Source of the DNA: CAYXLI01 sp964464925
GTDB lineage: Bacteria > Acidobacteriota > Terriglobia > Bryobacterales > Bryobacteraceae
Length of the DNA stretch: 64,000 nucleotides
Direction: 5' to 3'
Assembly (NCBI GenBank): GCA_964464925.1
Contig: CAYXLI010000005.1
Coordinates: 197,426 to 261,425, forward strand
Part shown: one piece after another, positions 25,639 to 33,958 of the stretch
Numbering within the stretch: position 1 is the first letter of the stretch
Layout: each line of letters starts with the position of its first letter
Notes under the pieces: generated by a model
What the model was told of the DNA's origin: nothing
The model's database searches: none
What the model saw: only the letters and a program-made list of their open reading frames with translations
Position numbers and translations under genes: made by a program

Positions 25639-26118
25639 TTGCGGAACAAATACTTAGCTCTCCTGCTCAGTGCGCTGTTCTGCTTCGCGCCCACGTACGC
25701 TGCGGCGGCGAAGAAGAAGGCGAAGAGCACCTCCAGATCCAGCAAAGCAACGCAAAAGAAGGGACACTCAACGGCCTCAGCCCGGAAGGGAACGCCCTCG
25801 CGTGGAAAGCGCCGAGCAACTACCCGCGCCTCCTCCATTGCACGCCACCGCACCACCCAGCGCACACAAGCTTCCCCGACACCGGAGCGGTACAAGGAAA
25901 TCCAGCAGGCACTTGCCGATAGGGGGTTCTTCAAGGGGGAAGTGAACGGCCAGTGGGGGCCGGATTCGGTCGAGGCTCTGAAGAGATTTCAGCAGGATCA
26001 AAACCTCCAGGTGGACGGCAAACTCGGCTCTTTATCGCTGATCGCACTGGGGCTTGGCCCGAAACGGCAGGCGTCCAACGAAGCCGTAGTAGCCATGCCA
26101 CAGAAAGCGACCCAATGA
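25639..26118 (+). CDS. Secreted peptidoglycan-binding domain protein
   Basis: A 159-residue protein with a signal peptide (YLALLLSALFCFAPTYAAAA), a 60-residue Lys/Ser/Arg-rich basic linker, and one PG_binding_1 domain (YKEIQQALADRGFFKGEVNG, WGPDSVEALKRFQQDQNL, GKLGSLSLIALGLG). It probably anchors to the cell wall; no catalytic domain is present. The start is a TTG just after a GGAG. Its stop overlaps the ald start as ATGA, an odd pairing with a metabolic enzyme. Confidence 0.8.
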   Translation: MRNKYLALLLSALFCFAPTYAAAAKKKAKSTSRSSKATQKKGHSTASARKGTPSRGKRRATTRASSIARHRTTQRTQASPTPERYKEIQQALADRGFFKGEVNGQWGPDSVEALKRFQQDQNLQVDGKLGSLSLIALGLGPKRQASNEAVVAMPQKATQ

Positions 26119-27227
26119 TTGTTGGCGTTCCGAAGGAAGTGAAAGACCATGAAGCTCGCGTCGGCCTGGTACCCAGCGGCGTGATCGCACTGGTGGAGGC
26201 CGGCCATACTGTGCTGGTTCAATCCGGGGCAGGCTTGGGAAGCTCCCTTACCGATGAAGAATACGCGGAGGCCGGCGCCCGAATTGTGCCGACCGCCGAC
26301 GAGGTCTGGTCAAAGGCTGATCTTGTTGTCAAGGTCAAAGAGCCGCAGCCGTCCGAGTACAAACATCTGCGTCCCGGTTTGCTCCTGTTCACCTATCTAC
26401 ACTTGGCGCCTCTGCCCGAATTGACTGACAAGCTGGTCGAAACCAGGGTAAATGCGATCGCTTACGAGACCATTCGTGAGGCCGACAACTCTCTTCCCCT
26501 GCTCACGCCAATGAGTGAGGTGGCCGGCCGTATGTCAGTCCAGGTGGGCGCTCAGTATCTGGAGGCGCCGAACGGCGGCCGCGGCATCCTGCTCGGGGGC
26601 GTACCCGGTGTCGCTCCGGCGAATGTGGTCATCCTTGGTGGTGGCGTTGTGGGCCACAACGCAGCGAAAATGGCCGTCGGCTTGGGCGCCCATGTCACCA
26701 TCATCGATCGTAACCTGGAGCGGCTTCGCAACCTCGACGATATCTACAACAGCCAGGTCGTCACGCTGGCATCGAATGTTTGGACCATTCGCGAATCGCT
26801 CAAGCTCGCCGACCTTGTGGTCGGAGCCGTGCTGATTCCAGGCGCATCGGCTCCTAAACTCGTTCGACGCGACATGATCAAGCTCATGCGGCCGGGCTCA
26901 GTCGTTGTAGACGTTGCGATTGACCAGGGTGGATGTTTTGAGACCTCGCATGCGACCACACACACCGATCCCACCTACTACGTGGATGGCGTGCTGCATT
27001 ATTGTGTATCGAACATGCCCGCTGCAGTTCCCCACACATCCACCTTCGGTCTGACCAACGCGACATTCCCCTATCTGGTGCGTATCGTTCAGAAAGGTCT
27101 GGAGAGAGCGGTTGAGGAGAGCGCGGCCATCCGTGAAGGCGTCAACACGTACCAGGGCGCAGTCGTCTACCCGGCGGTAGCGGAGTCGCAGAACCGCGCG
27201 TGGAAAGAACTCAGCGCTGTGATGTAG
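26115..27227 (+). CDS. ald: Alanine dehydrogenase
   Basis: Interconverts L-alanine and pyruvate plus ammonia with NAD. The 370 residues match the family: MIVGVPKEVKDHEARVGLVP at the start, catalytic Lys in VVKVKEPQPSEY, the His in YLHLAPLPEL, the NAD site VVILGGGVVGHNAAKMAVGL and the substrate-loop aspartate in VDVAIDQGGCFETS. The ATG at 26115 overlaps the upstream stop by 4 bases. The 3' end overlaps the convergent anti-sigma gene by 17 bases. Confidence 0.96.
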   Translation: MIVGVPKEVKDHEARVGLVPSGVIALVEAGHTVLVQSGAGLGSSLTDEEYAEAGARIVPTADEVWSKADLVVKVKEPQPSEYKHLRPGLLLFTYLHLAPLPELTDKLVETRVNAIAYETIREADNSLPLLTPMSEVAGRMSVQVGAQYLEAPNGGRGILLGGVPGVAPANVVILGGGVVGHNAAKMAVGLGAHVTIIDRNLERLRNLDDIYNSQVVTLASNVWTIRESLKLADLVVGAVLIPGASAPKLVRRDMIKLMRPGSVVVDVAIDQGGCFETSHATTHTDPTYYVDGVLHYCVSNMPAAVPHTSTFGLTNATFPYLVRIVQKGLERAVEESAAIREGVNTYQGAVVYPAVAESQNRAWKELSAVM

Positions 27228-28161
27228 TTTTGAGCTGGATTCTGATGTAATGCGTTGCGGCGGGTAAGCCAGGCGCGAAGCTCTGCGCCACCGGCTCGAA
27301 TACCAGCTGCAAGAGAGATCCCTCGGAAACGGGGATTCCGCCTTCGCGCGGCAGAACGCGATCCTCCGTACCTGAAACACTCTCGGTGGCCACTCTTCGA
27401 TTGCCCTGCATGAGCGAGAGGTTTCCCGAACCCGCCAGGTGGATCTTCACCCGGACCACGTCGTCCTGGTTAAACACTGTATCGTTTGGTACGGGCACGA
27501 AATCCCCGAAACCAATCCGCTTTAGAAGCGAGTATTCCACACGCGTAGCAGCTGCCGCCGGCGCTCGCATCGCCATGGTGATGGCCGCCCGAGGATCGTT
27601 CACCAGTTTCGATTTTGTCTGCTCCCGAGTCTCAGATGGAAGCGGATTCACTTCGACAGATTCTGCAGTGCTCGCCACCGTCTCCTCATGTTGCGCTATG
27701 GTTTTTGCCTCCGGCTGTCTGGAAGGCGGTGCTGACGGCGCGGCACGTTCAGGAATCGGAGCCGGCATTTTCTTCGCTACGGGTTTATGAACCGGCTGCG
27801 GTACCGCAGCAGCCGGCTGAGGCACCTCTACCGCTTTGGGCGATTCCACACGCGCAGTCATCACCTGGGCCGGTTCGCGGTGTAACCGTAGGCTGATCAG
27901 CCCAATCAGCGTTGCGACAGCAAGAACTCCCGCCGGAGCCAGCCAGCGCCACACATTCTTCCCCGACGGCCGCTCCGTTGCTCTGAGAAGCTCAGCGCGC
28001 GCTGCCGGATCATCCAGCAGATTCTTCAAAGACTGTTCGTCTGCCAGCGCGGCGAACAATTCCGCGTCTTCCAGCGCCGCACTGAACAGAGCATTGCGTT
28101 CTGCCTCCGTCAGTGTTCCGGTTGCGTAGCCGCCTAAGAGTTTGCGCACGTCGTCGGTCAT
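27211..28161 (-). CDS. Membrane-anchored anti-sigma-factor-like protein
   Basis: A 316-residue protein. The cytoplasmic part (residues 1-70) begins MTDDVRKLLGGYATGTLTEA, as anti-sigma factors do, but lacks the HxxxCxxC zinc motif. One membrane helix lies at about 72-90 (WLAPAGVLAVATLIGLISL). A Pro/Ala-rich periplasmic linker leads to a beta-rich C-terminal domain (VRVKIHLAGSGNLSLMQGN). It is coupled by ATGA to the sigma factor before it, which supports an anti-sigma role. The stop region overlaps the 3' end of ald on the other strand. Confidence 0.75.
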   Translation of the reverse strand: MTDDVRKLLGGYATGTLTEAERNALFSAALEDAELFAALADEQSLKNLLDDPAARAELLRATERPSGKNVWRWLAPAGVLAVATLIGLISLRLHREPAQVMTARVESPKAVEVPQPAAAVPQPVHKPVAKKMPAPIPERAAPSAPPSRQPEAKTIAQHEETVASTAESVEVNPLPSETREQTKSKLVNDPRAAITMAMRAPAAAATRVEYSLLKRIGFGDFVPVPNDTVFNQDDVVRVKIHLAGSGNLSLMQGNRRVATESVSGTEDRVLPREGGIPVSEGSLLQLVFEPVAQSFAPGLPAATHYIRIQLKTTSQR

Positions 28162-28676
28162 TCCGCGCTTCCCTTTTTAGTCTCCCAGCTTCCGCCCATC
28201 TCCTCCATCAGTTGCCTGCGGCAGCGCGCGTCCCAGGTATAAACGGTATTGATGGAGTCGGCCCCAAGCTCTTTCTGGATTTCGGCGAATGTCTTGCCAA
28301 GCAGTTTCAGGCGGAACATCTCGCGGCAGCGCTCCCCTAGCCGGCCGATCGCCTGCTTCATGCGCTCCAGCAGTTCTTTCTGCTCTAAATCCGTGGACGG
28401 GCTTGCACGCAGGTCCGGAACTTGAATTTCCTCTACAGGCACCAGCTTGTTTTCCCCGCGGCGGACCACCTTTCTGCGGAGTGCAACCAGCTTGAATCGA
28501 ACAATCTGCAGGGACAACGGTATCAGTTCCTCAAGCTTCTGCACTTCGGGATATCTATCGTGCAGCAGCATGAGGACTTCCTGGGCGATATCCTCTGCGA
28601 CATCCCTCTGATAACGAGATGCCACAAACGCGACGATCCTTTCACGCAACAGGCGGAGGATCTCGTCGCGCTCCAT
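28158..28676 (-). CDS. ECF-type RNA polymerase sigma factor
   Basis: A 172-residue sigma-70 family protein with region 2 (DVAEDIAQEVLMLLHDRYPE) and region 4 (LGERCREMFRLKLLGKTFAE, then KELGADSINTVYTWDARCRR). The domains and size fit the extracytoplasmic function class. The next gene encodes a membrane protein coupled by a 4-base overlap, the usual sigma/anti-sigma pair. The target promoters are unknown; the upstream 6-base gap to an amidohydrolase means its own promoter may lie further up. Confidence 0.85.
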   Translation of the reverse strand: MERDEILRLLRERIVAFVASRYQRDVAEDIAQEVLMLLHDRYPEVQKLEELIPLSLQIVRFKLVALRRKVVRRGENKLVPVEEIQVPDLRASPSTDLEQKELLERMKQAIGRLGERCREMFRLKLLGKTFAEIQKELGADSINTVYTWDARCRRQLMEEMGGSWETKKGSAE

Positions 28677-28682
28677 AAGCGT

Positions 28683-29807
28683 CTAGTTTGGGAACCCTGC
28701 GGGATTCAGGCCAGGTACAATGCGCAAGGCATTCTTATAATAGAGTTTTCTCAGGACATCGTCCGGCAGTTCGAGTCCGTAAAGCTTCCAGATTCCGTGA
28801 TACTTCCGGATGGGATCGAAATATTCATCCGCAGTCTCCAGCAACCGGAAGTATACGAAGTACTCAGGCACGCTATAGGCATCCTTACCGAACAGAACAC
28901 GATCCTGATATTTCTCGAAGAACTGGCGCGCGAACCGCGGCTGCCGGCCCAGGTCGCTCGTTACCGCGCCGATTTCCACATTCACGTTCGGCATTTCGTC
29001 CAGCAGCTTCCCTAATTTCCCAAGGTCGTTCGTCAACCAACCCATATGGGCTGCGATGAACGTGGTCTTCGGATGTTTGCGGAACAAGTTGTGCTGCTCT
29101 TCAATTAACGTATCCCAGCTCGGGTCGGTTGCGCTTGCGTGGTTCCGGTTCGCGCGCATCTTCAGTTCGAGCCAGCGCTCGTTGTACTTGTCCATCGGCT
29201 GGAAGAGACCCTTCGGGTCCGCCGTGTGGATTAGCACCGGGATCTTATATTTTGCGCAGACATCCCAAACCTTGTCGTATCGGGGATCATCAATATGAAT
29301 CCGGTTTCCGTTCGAATCCTTTTCCATTAGCCCGAAATTCTTCCAGACCTTCAGCCCTACCGCGCCCGCCTTGATGTCTTGTTCGAGCTGATTCGCGATG
29401 CGATCGCTATATCCGGGCTCGTCGATTCCCTTGAAATCGATATTCGTCATCGACACCAGGCGCCCGCCCGACCGCGCTCGAAACGCGTTGATCACGTTCG
29501 TTGTTTTTTCGCCCCAGCTACCGTTCACCGGAGAGCTCACCGCGATCCGCATATTCAGGCTCGTCATCTCGCTCAGAAGCTTATCTATAGCTTCCGGACT
29601 CGTCGCGCGCTGGTGGATATGCACGTCAATGAACGGGTACTTCGCGTGAGTCGGATGGTGTTCCGGCACCACAAGCGTCGATTTCGGCTCATACTCCTCG
29701 ATGGAGATGGACGCTTCTTGTTTACTTTGTTGCTGAGCAACAAGCAGACCGAAGACAGCACAGGTGATAGCGACGCCAGCAAGGACTTTCATGAGGATGA
29801 ACGTCAT
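28683..29807 (-). CDS. Secreted amidohydrolase (TIM-barrel, amidohydrolase-2 type)
   Basis: A 374-residue metal-dependent hydrolase. A hydrophobic N-terminus (MKVLAGVAITCAVFGLLVA) acts as signal or anchor; an in-frame ATG at 29792 would also serve as start. Metal and catalytic motifs are FIDVHIHQ (HxH), PVLIHTADPKG, FIAAHMGW and FGKDAYS. Members include decarboxylases and lactonases. It is 6 bases upstream of the sigma factor gene and on the same strand, so it may share that transcript. The substrate is unknown. Confidence 0.82.
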   Translation of the reverse strand: MTFILMKVLAGVAITCAVFGLLVAQQQSKQEASISIEEYEPKSTLVVPEHHPTHAKYPFIDVHIHQRATSPEAIDKLLSEMTSLNMRIAVSSPVNGSWGEKTTNVINAFRARSGGRLVSMTNIDFKGIDEPGYSDRIANQLEQDIKAGAVGLKVWKNFGLMEKDSNGNRIHIDDPRYDKVWDVCAKYKIPVLIHTADPKGLFQPMDKYNERWLELKMRANRNHASATDPSWDTLIEEQHNLFRKHPKTTFIAAHMGWLTNDLGKLGKLLDEMPNVNVEIGAVTSDLGRQPRFARQFFEKYQDRVLFGKDAYSVPEYFVYFRLLETADEYFDPIRKYHGIWKLYGLELPDDVLRKLYYKNALRIVPGLNPAGFPN

Positions 29808-30162
29808 TATACTGGCTTGCCGCCGGCGCTTGCACTCTCAAAATAGTCCGCGCGTAATCATAACTCTGATCTGAAAAATATACCCATGGCACAGCTGAAT
29901 ATCGTCTGCGGCAATCCACCGGCTACGCCCAATTACGTCGACGTGGTCACGGATTATCGCGGCTATTCAAGCGGCGCGCCCGTGCCTCGCCCCACCCAGC
30001 CACGCCTGTATTAGTCGTCAAGAGCCGTCTCGAAGTCCACCGAGTAAAGCGCCGGAACCGTTGTCGACCATCGGTACTGACCCGATCCCTCCTGAGGGGA
30101 ATCGCCCTTCGTTCTGCACCTTGCGCTTCAACGAACGCCGTAGTTCCTTCAACCGTTTTGTT
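29808..30162. other. Long intergenic region between amidohydrolase and microcompartment operon
   Basis: This 355-base stretch separates two minus-strand transcription units. It holds a possible 42-codon plus-strand frame (29886-30014, listed apart) and a weak hairpin (CCCTC/GAGGG near 30088-30099) that could end the microcompartment operon. I see no RNA gene or mobile element in it. Confidence 0.5.
29886..30014 (+). pseudogene. Possible 42-codon remnant of a larger gene
   Basis: An ATG frame reading MAQLNIVCGNPPATPNYVDV and ending in a Pro-rich APVPRPTQPRLY. The composition looks like a protein C-terminus rather than random frame, and nothing upstream continues it. It could equally be a small gene or chance. 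No ribosome-binding site is evident. Confidence 0.2.
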
Positions 30163-31158
30163 TCAGATTTGTGGACACTGAAATTTCAGATGCGCAGCGT
30201 AGATCGCCTCGACCACTCGCAGCGTTCTCAAGTAGTCGTCCCCATTTGATTCGAACGGCGCTCCGCTGCGCATGCAATCCACGAAGTGTCTTTGCAGCGC
30301 GTATACGCAATCGCCCGCGAAGTTCACGTTTTCGTGCGAATATTGCACGTTAAAGGCAGGCTCGCCGAGGCGCTTCATCCGCAGGTTCGCTTCCATATCC
30401 ATCGTGAGATGACCGCCCATCGCATCGATGCGCATCTCGCCGAAGGTATACCGCGGCGATTGCGACTCCACCTCGTTATACCGGTTCGCATCCCAGATCG
30501 CCGTCGCTCCGCTCTCGAACCTCAGGAACACCTGTCCCGTCTCTTCGCCCTGAATGACCGGATTCAATCGCCGCAGATGTGCGTACACATCGGTAACTTC
30601 GCCGAGCAGGTACCGAAACGTGTCGATAAAGTGAACTCCCGTTTCATACACCAGCAGCCGGGGATACTCACGAAAGAATGGCTGCCGGTCGAGGTACGCA
30701 CCCTCACCCCACCCGTCACCCATTCGCATCAGGAAATGGATATGCGTGAAGTCGCCGATCGTGCCCTCTCGCTGAATCTGCTTGATTTTGCGATACCACG
30801 GCTGCCACCGCCAGTTCTCGTGCACCATGAACCGGACGCCGCGGGTGGCCTCCACAATCCTTTCGCTTGCCTCGAAGCTCGGGGCCAGCGGCTTTTGGCA
30901 GATGATCGCGATGCCTCGCTCTGCCGCGTGCCTGCAAACTTCCTCATGGGTATCCGGTGGCGTCACTATATCGATGAAGTCCGGCTTCTCGCGGTCGATC
31001 ATCTCGCGCCAATCGGTGTAGTGACTCGGCGCATTAAAAACCTTGGCTTTCGATCCCACGCGGTCGCAGATCGCGGTAATCTCCACCTCGGGAATGCGCC
31101 CCCATGCCTCATAATGAAAATGCGAGAAATAACCCGCCCCCAGCCCAACGCCCTTCAT
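30163..31158 (-). CDS. Cytoplasmic Gfo/Idh/MocA family oxidoreductase, end of microcompartment operon
   Basis: A 331-residue NAD(P)-dependent dehydrogenase without a signal peptide. The Rossmann start is MKGVGLGAGYFSHFHYEAWG, with TPPDTHEEVC and the catalytic Lys in CQKPLAPS (Gln replacing the common Glu). HENWRWQPWYRKIKQI and YETGVHFIDTFRYLLGEV line the substrate pocket. Family enzymes oxidise sugars, inositols or apiose-type branched sugars. It is coupled by a 4-base overlap to the amidohydrolase, suggesting successive oxidation to a lactone and lactone opening. That pathway is my inference. Confidence 0.87.
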   Translation of the reverse strand: MKGVGLGAGYFSHFHYEAWGRIPEVEITAICDRVGSKAKVFNAPSHYTDWREMIDREKPDFIDIVTPPDTHEEVCRHAAERGIAIICQKPLAPSFEASERIVEATRGVRFMVHENWRWQPWYRKIKQIQREGTIGDFTHIHFLMRMGDGWGEGAYLDRQPFFREYPRLLVYETGVHFIDTFRYLLGEVTDVYAHLRRLNPVIQGEETGQVFLRFESGATAIWDANRYNEVESQSPRYTFGEMRIDAMGGHLTMDMEANLRMKRLGEPAFNVQYSHENVNFAGDCVYALQRHFVDCMRSGAPFESNGDDYLRTLRVVEAIYAAHLKFQCPQI

Positions 31159-31892
31159 AAGAACACTCGTTCCGCCGTCCCGCTCAGAATGTTACGCTTG
31201 TCCCCGTCTTTGATCCCGAGCGTGAAAATCTTCCCGATCTCCGTCTCCGCACTCTCCGGCAGGTCTGATCCGATCATCAGACGCTCACTTCCAACATGCG
31301 CCATCACTTCCGTTATGTGATGCGGCATTAGGCTCGACAGTTCGAGAACGATATTCGGACAGAACGAAGCAGCCACAATCGTGTCATGCACAAACATCCC
31401 GCCGCCGCAGTGCGCAATCACAATCGTCAGCTCGGGAAACTTGCGCGCCGGCATCATGCACAGGGACGGAAGCGAGAACGGCAGCCCTGCGCCCGTATGG
31501 CAGATCACCGTCATGCCATTCTCAAGCGCAGCCTCAAAGAAGAAGTCGCTCGCGTTCGACATCGGGTTTAACCCGTGATACTGCGGCTGCAGTTTCAGGG
31601 CACGGAAGCCAAACTGCTCTGCGCACCGCCGCACCTCCTCCCGAAACACGCCAGTGTACGGATCCACGCACGCTGCTCCGGTCAACCGCTCCGGATACTT
31701 CTTCACTGCATCGCCGATCAGATCGTGTTGTGTCCGAAAACTGTCGACGACGGGAAAAGGGATGACGACAGACCTGTCGATTCCGTGGCGGTCCATGTCG
31801 CGCAGCAAATCGCCGGCCGAATATCTCCTCCCGCTGTGCCGGGCCGCGCCTACATGCGTGTGCGTGTCGAAAACCCGGAACCCGTTCCTCAT
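31155..31892 (-). CDS. Amidohydrolase-2 family protein, possible sugar lactonase
   Basis: A 245-residue TIM-barrel hydrolase. FRVFDTHTHVG provides the HxH metal ligands, VICHTGAG and IVIAHCGGG give further His, and MIGSDLPES the final Asp. The group includes sugar lactonases and decarboxylases. The ATG at 31892 overlaps the upstream stop by 4 bases; the longer frame to 32030 lies inside the dehydrogenase gene. Flanked by a dehydrogenase and a Gfo/Idh oxidoreductase, it may open a sugar lactone, but no substrate residue proves this. Confidence 0.8.
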   Translation of the reverse strand: MRNGFRVFDTHTHVGAARHSGRRYSAGDLLRDMDRHGIDRSVVIPFPVVDSFRTQHDLIGDAVKKYPERLTGAACVDPYTGVFREEVRRCAEQFGFRALKLQPQYHGLNPMSNASDFFFEAALENGMTVICHTGAGLPFSLPSLCMMPARKFPELTIVIAHCGGGMFVHDTIVAASFCPNIVLELSSLMPHHITEVMAHVGSERLMIGSDLPESAETEIGKIFTLGIKDGDKRNILSGTAERVFL

Positions 31893-32902
31893 GACAACGC
31901 GGCTAGAACGGCGCTGGTCATTTCGGTCGTGCTCAGTGGCCCGCCCAGATCCGCCGTCCGATTCCTGCGGTCGGCGAGAACCGTCCTTACAGCGCGTTCG
32001 ATCATTCCGCCCTTCGTACTCCCCAGCCACTCCAGCATCATCGCCGCGGACAGAATCGCCGCGATTGGGTTAGCGATGCCCAGCCCTGCGATATCCGGCG
32101 CAGACCCATGAGACGGCTGGAATACCGCATACCGGTCGCCGATATCCGCTGAGGGCGCCATGCCCATCCCGCCCACCAGCCCCGCCGCCAAATCGGACAG
32201 AATATCTCCAAACATGTTCTCCGTCACGATCACATCAAACCGCTCCGGCCGTTGCAATAAATAGAGCGTCATCGCGTCGACATAAACGCGGTCGCAACAC
32301 ACTTCACCGAACTCGAGTGCGATCTCGTCAAATACTCGGCGAAAGAACGCCATCGACGGCAGCACGTTCGCCTTGTCGACCAGCGTCAAATGGTTGCGCC
32401 TCTTCAAGGCTTGCTGAAACGCAGCCCGGATCACACGCGCGGCTCCCGAACGTGTTACCAGCAGCGTATCCTCCACGCGATCCGCTTTCAAATCCACAGG
32501 CCGCAGACGAGACGCGAACAGCCCCTCCGTGCTCTCCCTTACCAGCATCAGGTCGATCCCGCCTGGATTCCGTAGTGGCGAGTCCTGTTCATGAAACAGA
32601 TGGACCGGCCTTAGCCCGCAGTACAGATCCAGGCGCTCCCGCAAATCGAGTTGAGGAGTCATCTCGACTCCGCTCGGCCACCTCACGCCTGGCAACCCCA
32701 TCGCACCCAGCAGAATTGCATCGAACTCCGGCAGCCGCTCGAAAACATGCGCCGGCAAGGGATCGCCGCTCTTCAGATACTCTCCGGCCCCGACCGAAAA
32801 CTCTGCAAAGTCCAGGCTCGGTTCCACGGCCTGTAGGACCCGCACCGCCTCGTTGATCACTTCCGGTCCTATCCCGTCCCCCGGCAGCAGTGCGATCCTC
32901 AT
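31889..32902 (-). CDS. Isocitrate/isopropylmalate-type dehydrogenase (LeuB/tartrate dehydrogenase-like)
   Basis: A 337-residue NAD-dependent beta-decarboxylating dehydrogenase. It begins MRIALLPGDGIGPEVINEAV, continues with the substrate-binding LMLVRESTEGLF and RVxxT-like VTRSGAARVIRAAF, catalytic Lys in VDKANVL, metal Asp residues in VYVDAMTLYLL and VTENMFGDILSDLAAGLVGG, and the nucleotide loop PSHGSAPDIAGLGIANP. No leuC or leuD is near, so leucine synthesis is unlikely; a hydroxyacid such as tartrate or a sugar acid is more plausible. Both ends overlap neighbours by 4 bases within the microcompartment operon. Confidence 0.85.
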   Translation of the reverse strand: MRIALLPGDGIGPEVINEAVRVLQAVEPSLDFAEFSVGAGEYLKSGDPLPAHVFERLPEFDAILLGAMGLPGVRWPSGVEMTPQLDLRERLDLYCGLRPVHLFHEQDSPLRNPGGIDLMLVRESTEGLFASRLRPVDLKADRVEDTLLVTRSGAARVIRAAFQQALKRRNHLTLVDKANVLPSMAFFRRVFDEIALEFGEVCCDRVYVDAMTLYLLQRPERFDVIVTENMFGDILSDLAAGLVGGMGMAPSADIGDRYAVFQPSHGSAPDIAGLGIANPIAAILSAAMMLEWLGSTKGGMIERAVRTVLADRRNRTADLGGPLSTTEMTSAVLAALS

Positions 32903-33951
32903 GCGCCGGTCACCTTCTTAACGGCAGCGAAGAATTGCTTCTTTCTATCCGTATCGATTCCCCAGTTCACGGGCGGCGATTGGTATCCCTCCGGATCGAA
33001 GTAGCCCCAACTCGTGTAGAGATCGAGCGCTGCCATCATGTGATTGTCCGCTTCGTTGAAACGGAAGTGGTCATCTTCATTGATGACGACCGGCATTGGC
33101 TTGTAAGTAGGCAGGGCTCTGGACGTTTCGATCATCTTGCGTATCCGTAATGGGTCGTCCGGGCCATTGCCATGCAGCAGGATGAAGTCGGACGCTGCGG
33201 CTACGTTGGCCGTAGCGGGCCTGCCACCGCCGTAGCTGGTTCCAACCAGGAGGCGGTGCCCATCCTTCTGAATGCTCTTGGCGAGTTCGATCAATTCGTG
33301 GACGCGGCCGGGCTTGAGAATTGCGTGATCATACGATTGGACATCGCACTCGTTATCGATTTCGACCAAAACGTTGCGATAGCGTTTATCCAGGATCCAG
33401 TTGGTCGCATTAGTGACAGCGCGCTTTACGCCGGCCTCGTCCTTCACGTGCTGGTCCTGGCCGAAGTAGAAGTACCCGAGGATGGCCACCATACCAAGTT
33501 CGTCGGCCCGGTCCAGGATTTTCGTGAGCCGGTCCATGTAGGGCTTACGGAGGTTGCCATCCGGATCGATGGCGGAGTTGATCCAGGGCTGTGCTTTCGA
33601 ATAACCCTCAGGACTGCCGCCCTGCAAGTTAATCGTGAACGCCAGCACTCCGTACCGCCGCCACTGCGGCATTGCCGCAACGAACTCGCGTGTGTTGCGC
33701 TCGGGATCCCACTTCCCCGTGTCCTTATAGGCCCACCTGCCCCGCGTTTCCGGGTTCAGGTCGTCGAAGATGCCCTGTACCATGCGCGTGTTCATGAGCA
33801 AGCCTTCGATCTTCATACCCTTGTAGGTTTTTCCCGAGTATGTAGGCTCCGCGCCTATGTGGAATTGATCCCCGTGGATCGAAACCGCCGTCCGCCGAAC
33901 GCGGGCAAGCGGCGCCGCTCCCGCCGCGGCCAGGAATGTCCTGCGTAGCAT
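32899..33951 (-). CDS. Exported glycoside hydrolase-like TIM-barrel protein
   Basis: A 350-residue protein with an RR-type signal (MLRRTFLAAAGAAPLARV). The mature part reads like a clan GH-A barrel (GH5-like): YGVLAFTINLQGG, LGMVAILGYFYFGQDQHVK, and two candidate catalytic Glu, NEC in VLVEIDNECDVQS and NED in VVINEDDHFRF. An active enzyme would release sugar outside the cytoplasmic membrane. It is 7 bases after the DeoR gene and overlaps the dehydrogenase by 4 bases, so an exported hydrolase is cotranscribed with microcompartment genes. The family number is not certain. Confidence 0.72.
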   Translation of the reverse strand: MLRRTFLAAAGAAPLARVRRTAVSIHGDQFHIGAEPTYSGKTYKGMKIEGLLMNTRMVQGIFDDLNPETRGRWAYKDTGKWDPERNTREFVAAMPQWRRYGVLAFTINLQGGSPEGYSKAQPWINSAIDPDGNLRKPYMDRLTKILDRADELGMVAILGYFYFGQDQHVKDEAGVKRAVTNATNWILDKRYRNVLVEIDNECDVQSYDHAILKPGRVHELIELAKSIQKDGHRLLVGTSYGGGRPATANVAAASDFILLHGNGPDDPLRIRKMIETSRALPTYKPMPVVINEDDHFRFNEADNHMMAALDLYTSWGYFDPEGYQSPPVNWGIDTDRKKQFFAAVKKVTGA

Positions 33952-33958
33952 TACCCCG

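Noticed and set aside
30286..31320. 344-codon plus-strand frame
   Set aside because: Antisense to the Gfo/Idh and amidohydrolase genes, without family motifs.
31889..32902. LeuB, leucine biosynthesis
   Set aside because: No leuACD nearby and it is embedded in a catabolic operon; only the broader family is supported.
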